Notes: a model not told the origin generated them from the sequence alone. A stretch of DNA of 64,000 bases from Achatina immaculata (GCA_009760885.1 CM019719.1:23326084-23390083), one strand, 5' to 3'; shown: positions 1-11,088, counted from the first letter of the stretch. Program-made: numbers and translations.

Positions 1-59
1 AAATTCTTTCTGTGTCATTCATGAAGTTGTGACCTTGACCCTGGCGAGTATCAGGGTGT
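1..59. other. Unique flank
   Basis: No feature was recognised in this short stretch before the first minisatellite. Confidence 0.3.
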
Positions 60-452
60 TTATACGTTTGTGCTGTGTTTGTTTCCTGGGTTTGTACGTT
101 TGCGGTGTGTTTGTTTCCTGGGTTTGTTCGTTTGCGCTGTGTTTGTTTCCTGGGTTTGTACGTTTGCGGTGTGTTTGTTTCCTGGGTTTGTACGTTTGTG
201 CTGTGTTTGTTTCCTGAGTTTTTACGTGTGTCCACATGGTTGTTTCCTGTGTTTGTGCGTGTGCGTTGTTTATGTTTCCTGGGTTTGTACATGTGCGAGT
301 TTGTTTCTTTTTGGGGTTGTACATGCGAATTGTGTTTATTTCTTAGGTTTGTACTAGTAGTTTATGTTTATTTCCTGGGTTTGTACGTGTGCGCTGTATA
401 TGTTTTCTGGGTTTGTACGTGTGTGTTGTATGTTTCCTGGGTTTGTACGTCG
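60..452. repeat. 32-bp minisatellite, about 12 copies
   Basis: The unit contains tttcctgggtttgtacg. It repeats every 32 bp (for example at 82 and 114) and degenerates towards the right. The unit length is not a multiple of three, so spurious open frames arise in several frames. Confidence 0.9.
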
Positions 453-520
453 TAGAATCTGTCCAAGAGCCAGGCACAAAGACTGACAAGGAAATGAAGG
501 TCGCCTGAGACGACATTCAG

Positions 521-776
521 AATGTGATGTTACTAGACGTACGGCATGTACAGAATGTGAAGTTACTGGACGTATATTACGGCATGTACAGAATGTGATG
601 TTACTGGACGTATATTACGGCATGTACAGATTGTGAAGTTATTGGACGTATATTACGGCATGTACAGAATGTGATGTTACTGGACGTATGTTACGGCATG
701 TACAGAATGTGAAGTTACTGGACTTATATTAGGGCACGTACAGAATGTGAAGTTACTGGACGTATTTTAGTAACAC
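521..776. repeat. 38-bp minisatellite, about 6-7 copies
   Basis: The repeating core is ggcatgtacagaatgtga, joined by ttactggacgtatatta. The first unit is shorter. Confidence 0.85.
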
Positions 777-784
777 GTCAGCAC

Positions 785-930
785 ACAATAGAGTCGGCCG
801 CACTCCTGGCTGTCATTTCTTCCACCAATCTAGGCCCTAAGTACTAGGTGACTGGGACATTTCCAGTCGCAATCGAACTACTGACCTTCTCCATGAGGGA
901 CGTGTGCACTAACCACTTCACTGCTAAAAT
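785..930 (-). mobile_element. SINE-1 copy (tRNA-derived), partial
   Basis: Read on the minus strand, a box-A-like stretch (tagcagtgaagtggttagtg) is followed about 30 nt later by a box-B-like stretch (agttcgattgc), the internal pol III promoter layout of tRNA-derived SINEs. Head and body resemble the copies at 11115-11222 and 36705-36950. It is diverged, and I could not define its ends or a target-site duplication. Confidence 0.55.
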
Positions 931-1725
931 TAAGAGCAACATGACAGATAAAAACATGAAAGATGAAGGATTAAGCACTCGTTGCGTCCGTCTTTCTCAC
1001 AAGAAAGACACCAGAAAGCTGAGTGTTTAATTGTTCATCTGTTTTTCGTGTTTTCATCTGCTGTGTTGTTTTTGTTTGTGATTCTGGAAAAAGGCTTTTG
1101 CCGAAATATTAGATTGTTGTATGTTCTTCATTTATACGTGCTCATCCTGTTTTCTATCTTTCTTGCTTCAGTTCACTTTCCTCACTCTTTCTTTCTTTCT
1201 GTAAAACTGAACCATGCTCATATATCTTCCTTTATATATCCATACTTTTCATACTAGAAGCAGTTTTACCGCAGTCATTTCCCTTGTTCCAAGACCGCAT
1301 TTAAAGGTGAGTTTGTATGCCATGAATGAGTAGCTGAGTTGGCTCAGTGGTAGTGAATTACTTGATGAATAAATGCTGTGTTAGTGAATTACTGATTGAG
1401 TATCTGCAGTATGGAAGAATTACTGGGTGGGTGGCTGTAGCGCTAGTGAATGACCGAGTGAGTAAATGCTGTGAGAACAGAAGATTGCTCAAGTAACTAT
1501 TCAAGCGAGAACAAGCAGGTATGGCACTGTGATCAAGTCCAGTCAACCGTAACTGCCCAAAACACATCTTAGTTACAGACCGGCGCACTGCCTCAGGCTA
1601 GAGTAACGGGGCAGAACTGGGAGCAGCTCCTAGAGTAGTGGAGCCGGCCAAGAAAACTGCTTTTTGAACACACACTAAACCATGCTGAGACCCCATTTTC
1701 TGTTCCATACGATGACCGTGTTTCA
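931..1725. other. Gene-free stretch
   Basis: No coding region was recognised. There is a tRNA box-A-like motif (gttggctcagtggtag) near 1338 but no matching box B, and a weak gaattactgattgagt-type repetition at 1355-1465. Confidence 0.3.
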
Positions 1726-1727
1726 AA

Positions 1728-2271
1728 CTGGGTAGATTAGAACCGAGGATCTACACAGAAAGAAGAGGCAAACTGGTTAGATTAGAACCGAGGATCTACA
1801 CAGAAAGAAGAGGCAAACTGGGTAGATTAGAACCGAGGATCTACACAGAAAGAAGAGGCAAACTGGGTAGATTAGAACCGAGGATCTACACAGAAAGAAG
1901 AGGCAAACTGGGTAGATTAGAACCGAGGATCTACACAGAAAGAAGAGGCAAACTGGGTAGATTAGAACCGAGGATCTACACAGAAAGAAGAGGCAAACTG
2001 GGTAGATTAGAACCGAGGATCTACACAGAAAGAGGAGGCAAACTGGGTAGATTAGAACCGAGGATCTACACAGAAAGAAGAGGCAAACTGGGTAGATTAG
2101 AACCGAGGATCTACACAGAAAGAGGAGGCAAACTGGGTAGATTAGAACCGAGGATCTACACAGAAAGAGGAGGCAAACTGGGTAGATTAGAACCGAGGAT
2201 CTACACAGAAAGAGGAGGCAAACTGGGTAGATTAGAACCGAGGATCTACACAGAAAGAGGAGGCAAACTGG
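1728..2271. repeat. 45-bp minisatellite, about 12 copies
   Basis: The unit contains gtagattagaaccgaggat and repeats exactly every 45 bp (1816, 1861 and on). Copies are almost identical except for an aagaag/aggagg variant that marks the right half. The homogeneity suggests recent expansion. Confidence 0.95.
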
Positions 2272-3030
2272 GAAGTCAAGTACAATGTTAGATTTAGAAG
2301 TGAAGAGACGTCAGGGTGAGATGAGTATCAAGTCGTAAAGAAGATATACTATGTGGGAAGTCAAGTACAATGTTAGATTTAGAAGTGAAGAGACGTCAGG
2401 GTGAGATGAGTATCAAGTCGTAAAGAAGATATACTATGTGGGAAGTCAAGTACAATGTTAGATTTAGAAGTGAAGAGACGTCAGGGTGAGATGAGTATCA
2501 AGTCGTAAAGAAGATATACTATGTGGGAAGTCAAGTACAATGTTAGATTTAGAAGTGAAGAGACGTCAGGGTGAGATGAGTATCAAGTCGTAAAGAAGAT
2601 ATACTATGTGGGAAGTCAAGTACAATGTTAGATTTAAAGTTAAGAGATGTCAGGGTGAGATGAGTATCAAGTCGTAAAGAAGATATACTATGTGGGAAGT
2701 CAAGTACAATGTTAGATTTAAAGTTAAGAGATGTCAGATTGAGATGTGTATCAAGTCGTAAAGAAGATATACTATGTGGGAAGTCAAGTACAATGTTAGA
2801 CTTAAAGTTAAGAGATGTCAGGTTGAGATGTGTATCAAGACTTAAAGAAGATATACTACATGGGAAGTCAAGTACAATGTTAGACTTAAAGTTAAGAGAT
2901 GTCAGATTGAGATGTGTATCAAGTCGTAAAGAAGATATACTATGTGGGAAGTCAAGTACAATGTTAGACTTAAAGTTAAGAGATGTCTGGTTGAGATGTG
3001 TATCAAGACGTAAAGAAGATATACTACATG
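2272..3030. repeat. 85-bp minisatellite, about 9 copies
   Basis: The unit starts gaagtcaagtacaatgtta and ends aagaagatatactatgtgg, with a period of 85 bp (2272, 2357). It directly abuts the 45-bp array. Units on the right carry progressive changes (tagaagtgaag to aaagttaag). Confidence 0.95.
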
Positions 3031-3590
3031 GGAAGTATCAAGACGTAAAGAAGATATACTACATGGGAAGTATCAAGACGTAAAGAAGATATACTACGTG
3101 GGAAGTATCAAGACGTAAAGAAGATATACTACGTGGGAAGTATCAAGACGTAAAGAAGATATACTACATGGGAAGTATCAAGACGTAAAGAAGATATACT
3201 ACGTGGGAAGTATCAAGACGTAAAGAAGATATACTACGTGGGAAGTATCAAGACGTAAAGAAGATATACTACGTGGGAAGTATCAAGACGTAAAGAAGAT
3301 ATACTACATGGGAAGTATCAAGACGTAAAGAAGATATACTACGTGGGAAGTATCAAGACGTAAAGAAGATATACTACGTGGGAAGTATCAAGACGTAAAG
3401 AAGATATACTACGTGGAAGTATCAAGACGTAAAGAAGATATACTACGTGGGAAGTATCAAGACGTAAAGAAGATATACTACGTGGGAAGTATCAAGACGT
3501 AAAGATGATATACTACGTGGGAAGTATCAAGACGTAAAGATGATATACTACGTGGGAAGTATCAAGACGTAAAGATGATATACTACGTGT
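3026..3590. repeat. 35-bp minisatellite, about 16 copies, derived from the 85-bp unit
   Basis: The unit gggaagtatcaagacgtaaa plus gaagatatactacgt is the 3' part of the 85-bp unit fused to its own start. A 50-bp deletion followed by amplification would explain it. One copy lacks a base, and the last copies carry aaagatgat. Confidence 0.95.
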
Positions 3591-5540
3591 CACGAGAACT
3601 AAACGCACTCAGACCAAACTTTCAGTCTATTGGGGGGAGGGGGGTTACTCTGTGTCTTATATACGAGGGTAAGTCACAAAGTAACCGCAAATCAAGGGAC
3701 GTAACTATTGAGAAAATATCTTATGGAAATCAAATTTTATTCTACAGCTGTACACATTCTTTCCTATAAAGTTAATCTGCGCTTGTCTACAGTAAATCTT
3801 TGAATACAGAACAAACTGCAGTTAATGTGTGAGAATTAGTAAATGGTCATACCTCTTCTTCTCCATCATCATCATCATCTTCTTCTTCTTCTTCTTTTTC
3901 TTCTTTCTCCTACCTCTCTCCCTAAGATTCCCTGACATCTCTAAGATTCCTCATTCTCTCACACACTCTCTGAGTATGTGGGAAGCATGAAAGATGGAGT
4001 GATAAAGGGCAGAATGTAAGACAGGCCAGCGTGGCCAATTCTTCACCCTTTTAAAATAAAGATCATTCATTCGTTAATTCTCTCTCGTGTACACGCATAT
4101 AAGCAACATCTAACACAAAGATAACAGCCTCCACTTGTTTATTTTCCCGTCTACAGTTTCATGTTTCATTTACTAAAAAAAAATAAAATGTGTATTATAC
4201 AGGACGAATGTTACGAGTAAACACGCACGTGCTCACGCACGAAATAAACGTCTGTAATGGAGAAATGTTGTTTACGTGACCCAGAAACAGCTGAACCTAA
4301 AACAGATGAAGAACTGTTTATTTTCGACATCAAAGGTGAAGTGAAGTTCAGTAGTTCGTTGTACCAAAACACGGTCCCCAGATTACCATACAAAATGGCT
4401 ACCTATCCAACGAATGAAATCATAAATCATACACCGAATAAAAATCAACATTTTCTCATCAAATTCAGTCCCTGTGTAAGAATTTGTGGGCTTGGAATGT
4501 GAAATGTCAGAGTGATTATTCACAGAAAATTTCGTGTCTTGAAATGTGTCTTGGATGAACGCAGAGATCTTGCGTATCTCAGTGCAACAGACGACACTTC
4601 TGAAGATTATTTTCCACCCAAAACGTTCGGGCACGTAATTCTGCTGATCTTTTCGGCATGTTTCTGTTGCATTTTAATTAACTGCGAGATCAGTAAAAAA
4701 AAAATTACCGATATTTGGTTTATTTGTTCCCCACAAGTACGATACTGACACTTGTAAGATACTAAATGCATACTAAATATGGATGTAACAGTAAAACTGC
4801 ATTCATTAAACAAGGAATGGAGATATGTGTAGTCTGTGGTCAGATCTGCCAACTATTCTGTACTTAAGAGAAAGCTCCACTAAACAACAGCAGGGGTAGA
4901 AGATATTGGACTCTTCCATGGTGGAGCCAGATGAAAAGTCGCCAGTTCAGAAAATCGCCAGGAATCGCCGGCTCGTGTTCTTGTGTATTTTTGACACTTT
5001 TCTGTGTGTTTTTTTTGTTTTGTTTTTTTGAATCGGGCAGATACCAAGTGTTGGAAGTTTCTGCCAAGTCACATTACCCTCGTGTATGTTGTAGCTAGTA
5101 AGCATGTTCTTGTTGGATCAGATCTTGCTTGTTAAGATTGTGAAGTTGGAAGAACGGTTGTGGTTTTATTGGAATTGGTGAATTCCTTCTAGTATTAGTG
5201 TTGACGAATAAATCAGAGAAATTGTGAACTGAGCAAATAAAATAAAGTTCAGAAGAATATGAATGATGCAAAAGTAAGTACATAAAGGGTGTTTTTAAGT
5301 TTGGCACATGAAAGATGTTTAATTTCTCTCTCTAATTTATTAAAACAGCCTAAAGGGGGGAGGCAAAACAAAGGGGTGAGGGGGGAGGCAAGATAAAGAA
5401 GGGCCACAAACTAAAATCACATCTCAGCCCTCCACCCCACCCCCACTCCACCACCCCCTGAGCAGCGAGCTTGTTTGAAATCCTATTTTATTTGCCCCCA
5501 TATGTTTTAGTTCAGTGATTATATTTCAAGAGGTCTTTAA
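3591..5540. other. Gene-free stretch with simple repeats
   Basis: It holds a (TCA)n/(CTT)n microsatellite at 3867-3905, poly-A and poly-T runs, and a segment at 4005-4080 that resembles 61480-61550. The open frames of 60-83 codons between 4211 and 5307 overlap on both strands and show no domain, so I treat them as chance. Confidence 0.35.
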
Positions 5541-6115
5541 AAAATGTGTCATGGTTCACTTGTTCGGTGCTTATACTCGCATGTTTCTTTAGTACTACTG
5601 TGGGAAACCTCCTATCTCACTAGCTGTAATGCTGTTTTGTCCGTATTCAGCCTTCATTTATCCGTATTTGCCTTTCATTTGCCCGCATTTTCCGTTCATT
5701 TGCCTGTATTTAGCATTCATCTATTATGATGACCCAGTGAACTTAAATGCGTCACTGTGTTATTTTTTTTTTCGGCTTGTTTATATTGCCTTATTAATCT
5801 ACAATGAGGCGTTTAGGATTACTATAGTGAGAGCGTTGTTGGAAGCTAGATTATTTTAAACTCTCTTGAACGCCCAGAATAGACACTGCGTCATATCCGA
5901 GTCACACATGTCGTCCGTGAGATTTGATAACACAGATTTTCGTGTGCTATGGGTTGTTTGCTGCGATTAGAGACTCAAAATTAAACATGATCTAAATATA
6001 TCTCACAGCTCACAGAAGTCTGATGAAGAGTGTTTTAAATAGTTCTTTGTGGTCTTAGATTAATGTACCGGATTTTTATAGCATTTGTGGGCAAAGACCT
6101 AGTATTTGAGGTCAG
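5541..6115. other. Gene-free stretch
   Basis: No domain, repeat family or RNA gene was recognised. A short internal repetition (cattcatttgcc-type) lies at 5650-5722. Confidence 0.3.
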
Positions 6116-6245
6116 TGAGTTAGCGGGCGGTGGCACATAGCTGACGAGGTCCGGGTTCAAGAAACATAGTTGACTAAAACCCTGTTCTACCTCCATGGTG
6201 ACCAGGAAGGGCTGGTCCAGTGGCTAGGAACCCAAGTCCTAGAAA
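6116..6245 (+). mobile_element. SINE-2 copy, 5' half, with tRNA-like head
   Basis: A box-A-like ttagcgggcggtgg and a box-B-like ggtccgggttcaag sit in tRNA-like spacing. They are followed by a body (catagttgactaaaaccctg, ctccatggtgacc) shared with the defined SINE-2 copy at 17263-17574. The 3' half is absent or too diverged to recognise. Confidence 0.5.
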
Positions 6246-6319
6246 TGCTCTTAGTCGAAGTCGAATGTTTTAGGCTTGTCTGAAACTGCGACGTGTCGAA
6301 TCATTGCCTTTTTCAGGGC

Positions 6320-6370
6320 AGAGAAGAAGATTGATTGACTGATTGATTCATTGATTGATCTTTATTTAAA
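6320..6370. repeat. (TTGA)n-type microsatellite
   Basis: Interrupted tgattgattga repeats. They look like the tail that follows family B retrotransposon ends, but no coding end is recognisable beside them. Confidence 0.5.
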
Positions 6371-6619
6371 AAAGGTTAAGAATTAGACAGAAGAAAGGGA
6401 AGAAGGGGAAGGAGAATAAGAAGATAGTTTTCTTTACTAGTGCCTATTTTTCCTGATTTTTGTTTTAGAAAACGAGACCTCCCACTTGTGAAATGTCAGA
6501 GTTTCTCTCTGACAGAAAGTGTTGCAAAGTTGTTCTCCAACAAAGTACGTATTATTTCCACCAGTATGGTTGTCATTTGAAAGTCCACTTGAACTTTGGA
6601 GAGGTTGAAAATCACATCC

Positions 6620-6740
6620 ACTCACTCACTCACTCACACTCTTTCAGTGCCCAAGCTGCTGGTAGCAAGAGATTTCCACTTCTGTCGGTCCTTCTCTGTC
6701 TTAATGGCTGTCTCCCACATCGGTTCTTTGTTAACCAGCA
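6620..6740 (-). mobile_element. Family C RTE-like retrotransposon, C-terminal end
   Basis: The minus strand encodes a typical RTE C-terminus (…KDRQKWKSLATSSLGTERV stop). On that strand a (GAGT)n microsatellite (ctcactcactcactcac on the plus strand, 6620-6637) follows almost at once. The upstream part of the domain has been converted into the adjacent 48-bp array. Confidence 0.8.
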
Positions 6741-6990
6741 TTTTCTCTGCTGTATGTCTCCACGTCTCTTTGGTTCTGTTTACCAACATTTTCTCTGCTG
6801 TATGTCTCCACGTCTCTTTGGTTCTGTTTACCAACATTTTCTCTGCTGTATGTCTCCACGTCTCTTTGGTTCTGTTTACCAGCATTTTCTCTGCTGTATG
6901 TCTCCACGTCTCTTTGGTTCTGTTTACCAGCATTTTCTCTGCTGTATGTCTCCCCGTCTCTTTGGTTCTGTTTACCAACATTTTCTCTGC
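6740..6990 (-). repeat. 48-bp tandem amplification of retrotransposon coding sequence
   Basis: The 48-bp unit (ttttctctgctgtatgtctc and on) occurs about 5.5 times. On the minus strand it encodes a 16-residue repeat, RTKETWRHTAEKMLVN, which is recognisably the RPKETWRRTxExML segment of RTE C-termini such as the one at 18409-18736. The reading frame stays open through all copies because the unit is a multiple of three. Confidence 0.9.
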
Positions 6991-7235
6991 TGTATGTCTC
7001 TCTGGTCAAAATTTGAAAGAGAACACGGCAATAATTAGTTGCATACACAGTTCGACGGGAGATAATCAGTAATTTCTTTACATTCAGAAACAACGGTTGG
7101 TGATCTTCTCTTTGTCAATGTCGATTGTTGTCCTAACGTTCAATATTATTTAAGAAGCAAAAATTATAGCAAAATTTTTTTAAAGCGAATGGTCTGGACT
7201 GTGAGGGGGAGAGGTAGAAGTGCAATTAAGGTTAA
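6991..7235. other. Short gene-free stretch
   Basis: No feature was recognised between the amplified family C end and the R3 repeat. Confidence 0.3.
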
Positions 7236-7300
7236 TAATTTTACATCTTACATCTTCCCCGTGCCGTTAAATGTCACATAGGGCTCGCAGTTCGTCAAGT
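7236..7300 (-). mobile_element. Dispersed repeat R3, 3' end
   Basis: The plus strand reads catcttacatcttccccg, then gtgccgttaaatgtcacata and gggctcgc. The same core occurs at 30812-30880 and 33112-33190. On the minus strand each copy ends in a TAAGAT-rich tail, so R3 is probably a SINE in minus orientation. Confidence 0.6.
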
Positions 7301-7362
7301 TTAGGGTTAATAATAGTAAAGGTAAAATCTCCGTTTCCAAGCCATTAAGGCATACTGGGGAT

Positions 7363-7389
7363 ATCTCTCTCTCTGTCTCTCTCTCTCTT

Positions 7390-7420
<31 letters not shown>

Positions 7421-7473
7421 CTTTCTCTCTCTCTCTCTCCCTCTCTTTCTCTCTCTCTCTCTCTCTCTGAACC
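7363..7473. repeat. (CT)n microsatellite, the 3' tail of a family D element
   Basis: About 110 bp of ctctct interrupted by ttt. It is directly adjacent to the coding end of the minus-strand family D copy, in the same position as the (GA)n tail at 18721-18736. Confidence 0.85.
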
Positions 7474-7740
7474 TTAAGTGCCCAGGGCACATGGGGCTTC
7501 CGCAAAGGTTTTCCACAAATGCCTGTCCGTTACCTTTTTTTCTGCTCTTGCCCAGGTGAGCCCTCTATTGCTCAACATCCTCTCTGTTGTTCTTCTCCAT
7601 GTCTCTTTTGGTCTACCCTTACTTCTGTTCCCCTGTGGTGTCTATCTTAGTGCTATTTTTGGTAGTGAGTTGTCAGTCATTCGGAGCACATGTCTCAACC
7701 ACCGCCAGCGTCTTTCCTCAATAATTGCTTTCAATAATTG
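7474..7740 (-). mobile_element. Family D RTE-like retrotransposon, 5'-truncated 3' end
   Basis: On the minus strand this matches the family D end at 18450-18720 almost base for base: the RRWRWLGHVLRM motif, a GRPKETW motif and the terminal …CALGT. It is broken by small changes, and (GA)n follows the end. Confidence 0.85.
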
Positions 7741-8265
7741 TAAGAGAAAAAAAGGACTTGTTTGTCAAATATGAGGTTACAAAATTGCAGACAAAATTCC
7801 AGTTAATTAAAGAGAAAGGCATGCTTTGTACTTGTAAGGACGCCCTATTTTAATTAAACTCCTGGTCTAGAAGAAGTGGAATAGAAAAGTTGAAATCCTG
7901 CAGAAAAGCGAGCATCGTAATCAAAGAAAGAGAAGGATGAAAATGTGCAATATTTTTTGTTAACGCTGGTTATCTACCTTCCTTGTCCGTTATTTCAAAT
8001 CATTTCACAAGGTTCTAACTTCACAGGGAAAACTTGAATTCCGTTGCTCATACATTAATTTCTAAGTTCTTAGAATAAACTTTCATGTGAAATTTTGGTG
8101 GAAAGAAAATTCAAGGAACTTATTCTATAATTTAAAAATAAGGTTGGAAAAGTGCTACTTTTCGTTTTATTAAGACTTTAAATATGCTCTCTGGGCATAT
8201 GTTTTATATGATTGGCATAGGCATACAAGATCTACCAACTCTGCCACCTTTGTTTTTAGAGTGTA
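7741..8265. other. Gene-free stretch
   Basis: AT-rich sequence in which no coding or repeat signal was recognised. Confidence 0.3.
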
Positions 8266-8267
8266 GT

Positions 8268-8472
8268 AGTTTTCAAACTATGATCCAAGGATCTTTATAG
8301 ATCCACAAAGATTAAGGCGGGGCTCGGCGAATCAAGTCTAAATTATGTCGAATTTTGCCAATGTATGAAGATTTTAAATTAGTACCAGGTGGTGGATGAG
8401 TTTAGAAGCTTCAGTGAAGTATCATTGGCTTATGGGTCCTTGACGAGGAAGAGGTCTGAGAACCATTGCTGT
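8268..8472. mobile_element. Possible hAT-like non-autonomous element
   Basis: The left end, tagtagttttcaaactatga, and the reverse complement of the right end, cagcaatggttctcagacct, resemble the CAGNGNTTCTCAAAC termini common in hAT transposons. No convincing 8-bp duplication was seen. Confidence 0.35.
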
Positions 8473-8683
8473 AATGGATTTATAAATCAGGGATCAGGGA
8501 TAAGATTTTAAGTGAAAATGGAGGTCAGCGTGATGAAAGAAAGGGGTTAGTTGTGAAGGAACTAGAGTATCAGGGATATAAATATCTGTGGTTGTACTAG
8601 TGATTTCGAAGGTGTGTATTAAGACAGTTTATCGAGCTTTGCAGTAAACATGATCACGGAAGTTTGAAAGATAACACGCAGGT

Positions 8684-9852
8684 CACTGGTTCTTAATGTT
8701 TTTCCTGATCGTGGAGCCCCCTTTGCTGCATGAGAACAGATGTAGGCCCCTCATTAGAAATCATCATCATCATCAGGAGGTGCCGTGCCAACTGGCGTTG
8801 GCTATTATGTTTCTCCAGAGTACACGATCCTTCATGCAGGCTATCAGCTCAGTTGGTGATCTCCTCTCACACCATCTAGTCAGATTTTCCAGTATCATTT
8901 CTCTTGGTCTTCCCCTGGTTTTTCTTCCCTCTATTTTTCCTGTTGTTATAATATTTTCAATGCCCCATCTTCTCATTGCATGTCCTATGAAAGTACATTG
9001 TCTCTCTCTTATTTTTTTTTCTTTTAACAATATTTTTTTCTATCTCCAACTCTTCTCATACATTCTTCATTAGTTATTTTTGCTGTCCAGGGAATTCGCA
9101 ACATTCTTCTAATAAACCACATTTCTGCTGCTTCCAATGATTTTTGTGCAGACCTGCCTATTGTCCATGATTCACTTCCATATAACAAGATAGGTTCAAT
9201 ATAGCATTTTAAGACTCGTTTTCTAAAATTCAGTGATAAGGGTGTGTTGCATAATGTGTTTCTCATTCTCTTAAATGCAGTCTTTGCTTGGCCTATTCTG
9301 CTCTTAATTTCTGTTCTGTATTTCCCATCTGAAGTTATTACTGCTCTAATGTATTTGAATTTCTGCACCTGCTTTAGAATAGTTCCATTTAATTTTGTAC
9401 TGCATTTTGGTGGATTCTGTTTCTTAAATATAACCATAATCGATGTCTTTTTTATGTTCAAAGTAAGGCCTTTCTGTTCACTTTCTTTGGCGACTTTGCA
9501 GGTCTTGTTGGTTCTCAGCTATCAGTACTGTGTCGTCAGCATACCGACGGTTGTTAATATTGTATCCTCCAATTTTTATGCCTGGTTCTGTGATGACCAT
9601 TCTTAGAATATTCTCGCTGTACAGAAAAAAAAGGTCTGGAGATAGTACACATCCTTGTCGCACCCGTAGTTTTATAGGTTGATATTTTCCAGTTTTTATC
9701 AGAAAAACAAAGCAATAAATAAAACCCAGTTAATGTTAAGATTTTTTAAATCGATCCAATCAATTTGCTGCTCCACTGACCCGTAAAATCCTTTCGGGAC
9801 CCACATACCCCCCTTCCCAAGGTGGTACATGAGCCCTAGGTTAAGAAGCACT
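8684..9852. mobile_element. Possible hAT-like element split by a family A retrotransposon
   Basis: The left end (cactggttcttaatg, then ccctttgctgcatgagaac) and the reverse complement of the right end (agtgcttcttaacctaggg) look like paired hAT-type termini around 'cccctttgctgcatgaga'-type sequence. The interior is mostly the family A copy at 8764-9700. The boundaries are approximate. Confidence 0.4.
8764..9700 (-). mobile_element. Family A RTE-like retrotransposon, degenerate 5'-truncated copy
   Basis: The minus strand encodes, in broken frames, the reverse transcriptase palm (GCVLSPDLF, then [16 protein letters not shown]) and the C-terminal region ([38 protein letters not shown]), ending in (TGA)n at 8760-8774. 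Frameshifts separate 9478-9663, 9024-9461 and 8773-9030. It is more diverged than the copies at 11746 and 23908. Confidence 0.9.
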
Positions 9853-10105
9853 TAGCCAGATAATGCGGGTATTCGAGACTTGTATGATAAGGTTGAAGGG
9901 CACTTAGCCAGACAATGCGGGAATTCGAGACTTGTATGATAAGGTTGAGGGGCACTTAGCCAGACAGTGTGAGTATTCGAGACTTGTATGATAAGGTTGA
10001 GGGGCACTTAGCCAGACAATGCGGGTATTCGAGACTTGTATGATAAGGTTGAGGGGCACTTAGCCAGACAATGCGGGTATTCGAGACTTGTATGATAAGG
10101 TTGAG
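9849..10105. repeat. 52-bp minisatellite, 5 copies
   Basis: The unit cacttagccagacaatgcgg and on repeats at 9849, 9901, 9953 and so forth. It starts within the right end of the possible hAT-like element, which may have seeded it. Confidence 0.9.
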
Positions 10106-10299
10106 AGGCACATTTTGGTGTCTGAAGGAGTGAAAAAGTAGACAAAGTACAAGGTGGAAAAGTAGACAAAGTACAAGTTAGAAAACCTGTGTGGTTTGAA
10201 CTGAGTGGAAATAAAATGTGGAAAAAGAATTGATGGTCTCAGTTGAATGAGCAGCAAAATATGAAACGAAAGTGAGCACGTGCACATGAAAATGCGTGA

Positions 10300-10572
10300 A
10301 TTCTGTTAATAAATATGTTTATTTATTGCACTTTATTAGTAAATCTGTTTCTTTATTGCATTTTATTAATAAACCTGTTTATTTGTTGCACTTTATTAAT
10401 AAACCTGTTTAATTGGTGCACTTTATTAACAAACCTATTTATTTGTTGCATTTTATTAATAAACCTGTTTATTTGTTGCACTTTAATAATAAACCTGTTT
10501 AATTGGTGCACTTTATTAATAAACCTGTTTAATTTATTAACAATCTGTTTATCTGTTGCATTTTATATATAG
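10300..10572. repeat. 30-bp AT-rich minisatellite, about 8 copies
   Basis: The unit contains ttaataaacctgttta and repeats at 10331, 10361 and on, with a partly shortened unit near 10530. Confidence 0.85.
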
Positions 10573-10667
10573 TGAATTGTAAGACGCAGAAAGGATTGCA
10601 TGTACATAAACAACTTGAAACTGAGATCAGCAACTCCTTATAGGGACATGGTGTTAGTGTACATATA

Positions 10668-11088
10668 TGGTACACTGTAGCTGGATGTGGTCGATATTCT
10701 TCGACCTGCTGGCACACTGTAGCTGGATGTGGTCGATATTCGTTGACCTGCTGGCACACTGTAGCTGGATGTGGTCGATATTCTTCGACCTAGTGGCATA
10801 CTGTATCTGGATAATCTGGATGTGGTCGATATTCTTCGACCTGATGGCACACTGTAGCTGGATGTGGTCAATATTCTTCGACCTGGTAGCACACTGTATC
10901 TGGATGTTGTCGATATTCTTCGACCTTGTGACACACTGTAGCTGGGTGTGGTCGATATTCTTCGACCTAGTGGCACACTGTAGCTGAATGTAGTCGATAT
11001 TCTTCGACCTGGTAGCACACTGTAGCTGGGTGTGGTCGATATTCTTCGACCTGGTGGCACACTGTAGCTGGATGTGGTCGATATTACG
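10668..11088. repeat. 42-bp minisatellite with an internal inverted repeat, about 10 copies
   Basis: The unit cacactgtagctggatgtgg and on repeats every 42 bp (10681, 10723). Most units contain the perfect hairpin GGTCGA-TATTCT-TCGACC, so the array could fold into a row of stem-loops. The length is a multiple of three, which creates spurious long open frames on both strands. Confidence 0.95.

Noticed and set aside
1335..1365. Possible tRNA or SINE head (gttggctcagtggtag)
   Set aside because: Only a box-A-like motif is present, with no box B or cloverleaf potential nearby.
1728..3590. Regular repeats resembling a CRISPR array
   Set aside because: Units are contiguous with no unique spacers, there are no cas genes, and the sequence is from an animal.
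4211..5307. Several 60-83 codon frames on both strands
   Set aside because: They overlap each other, lack conserved motifs and have no plausible splice neighbours.
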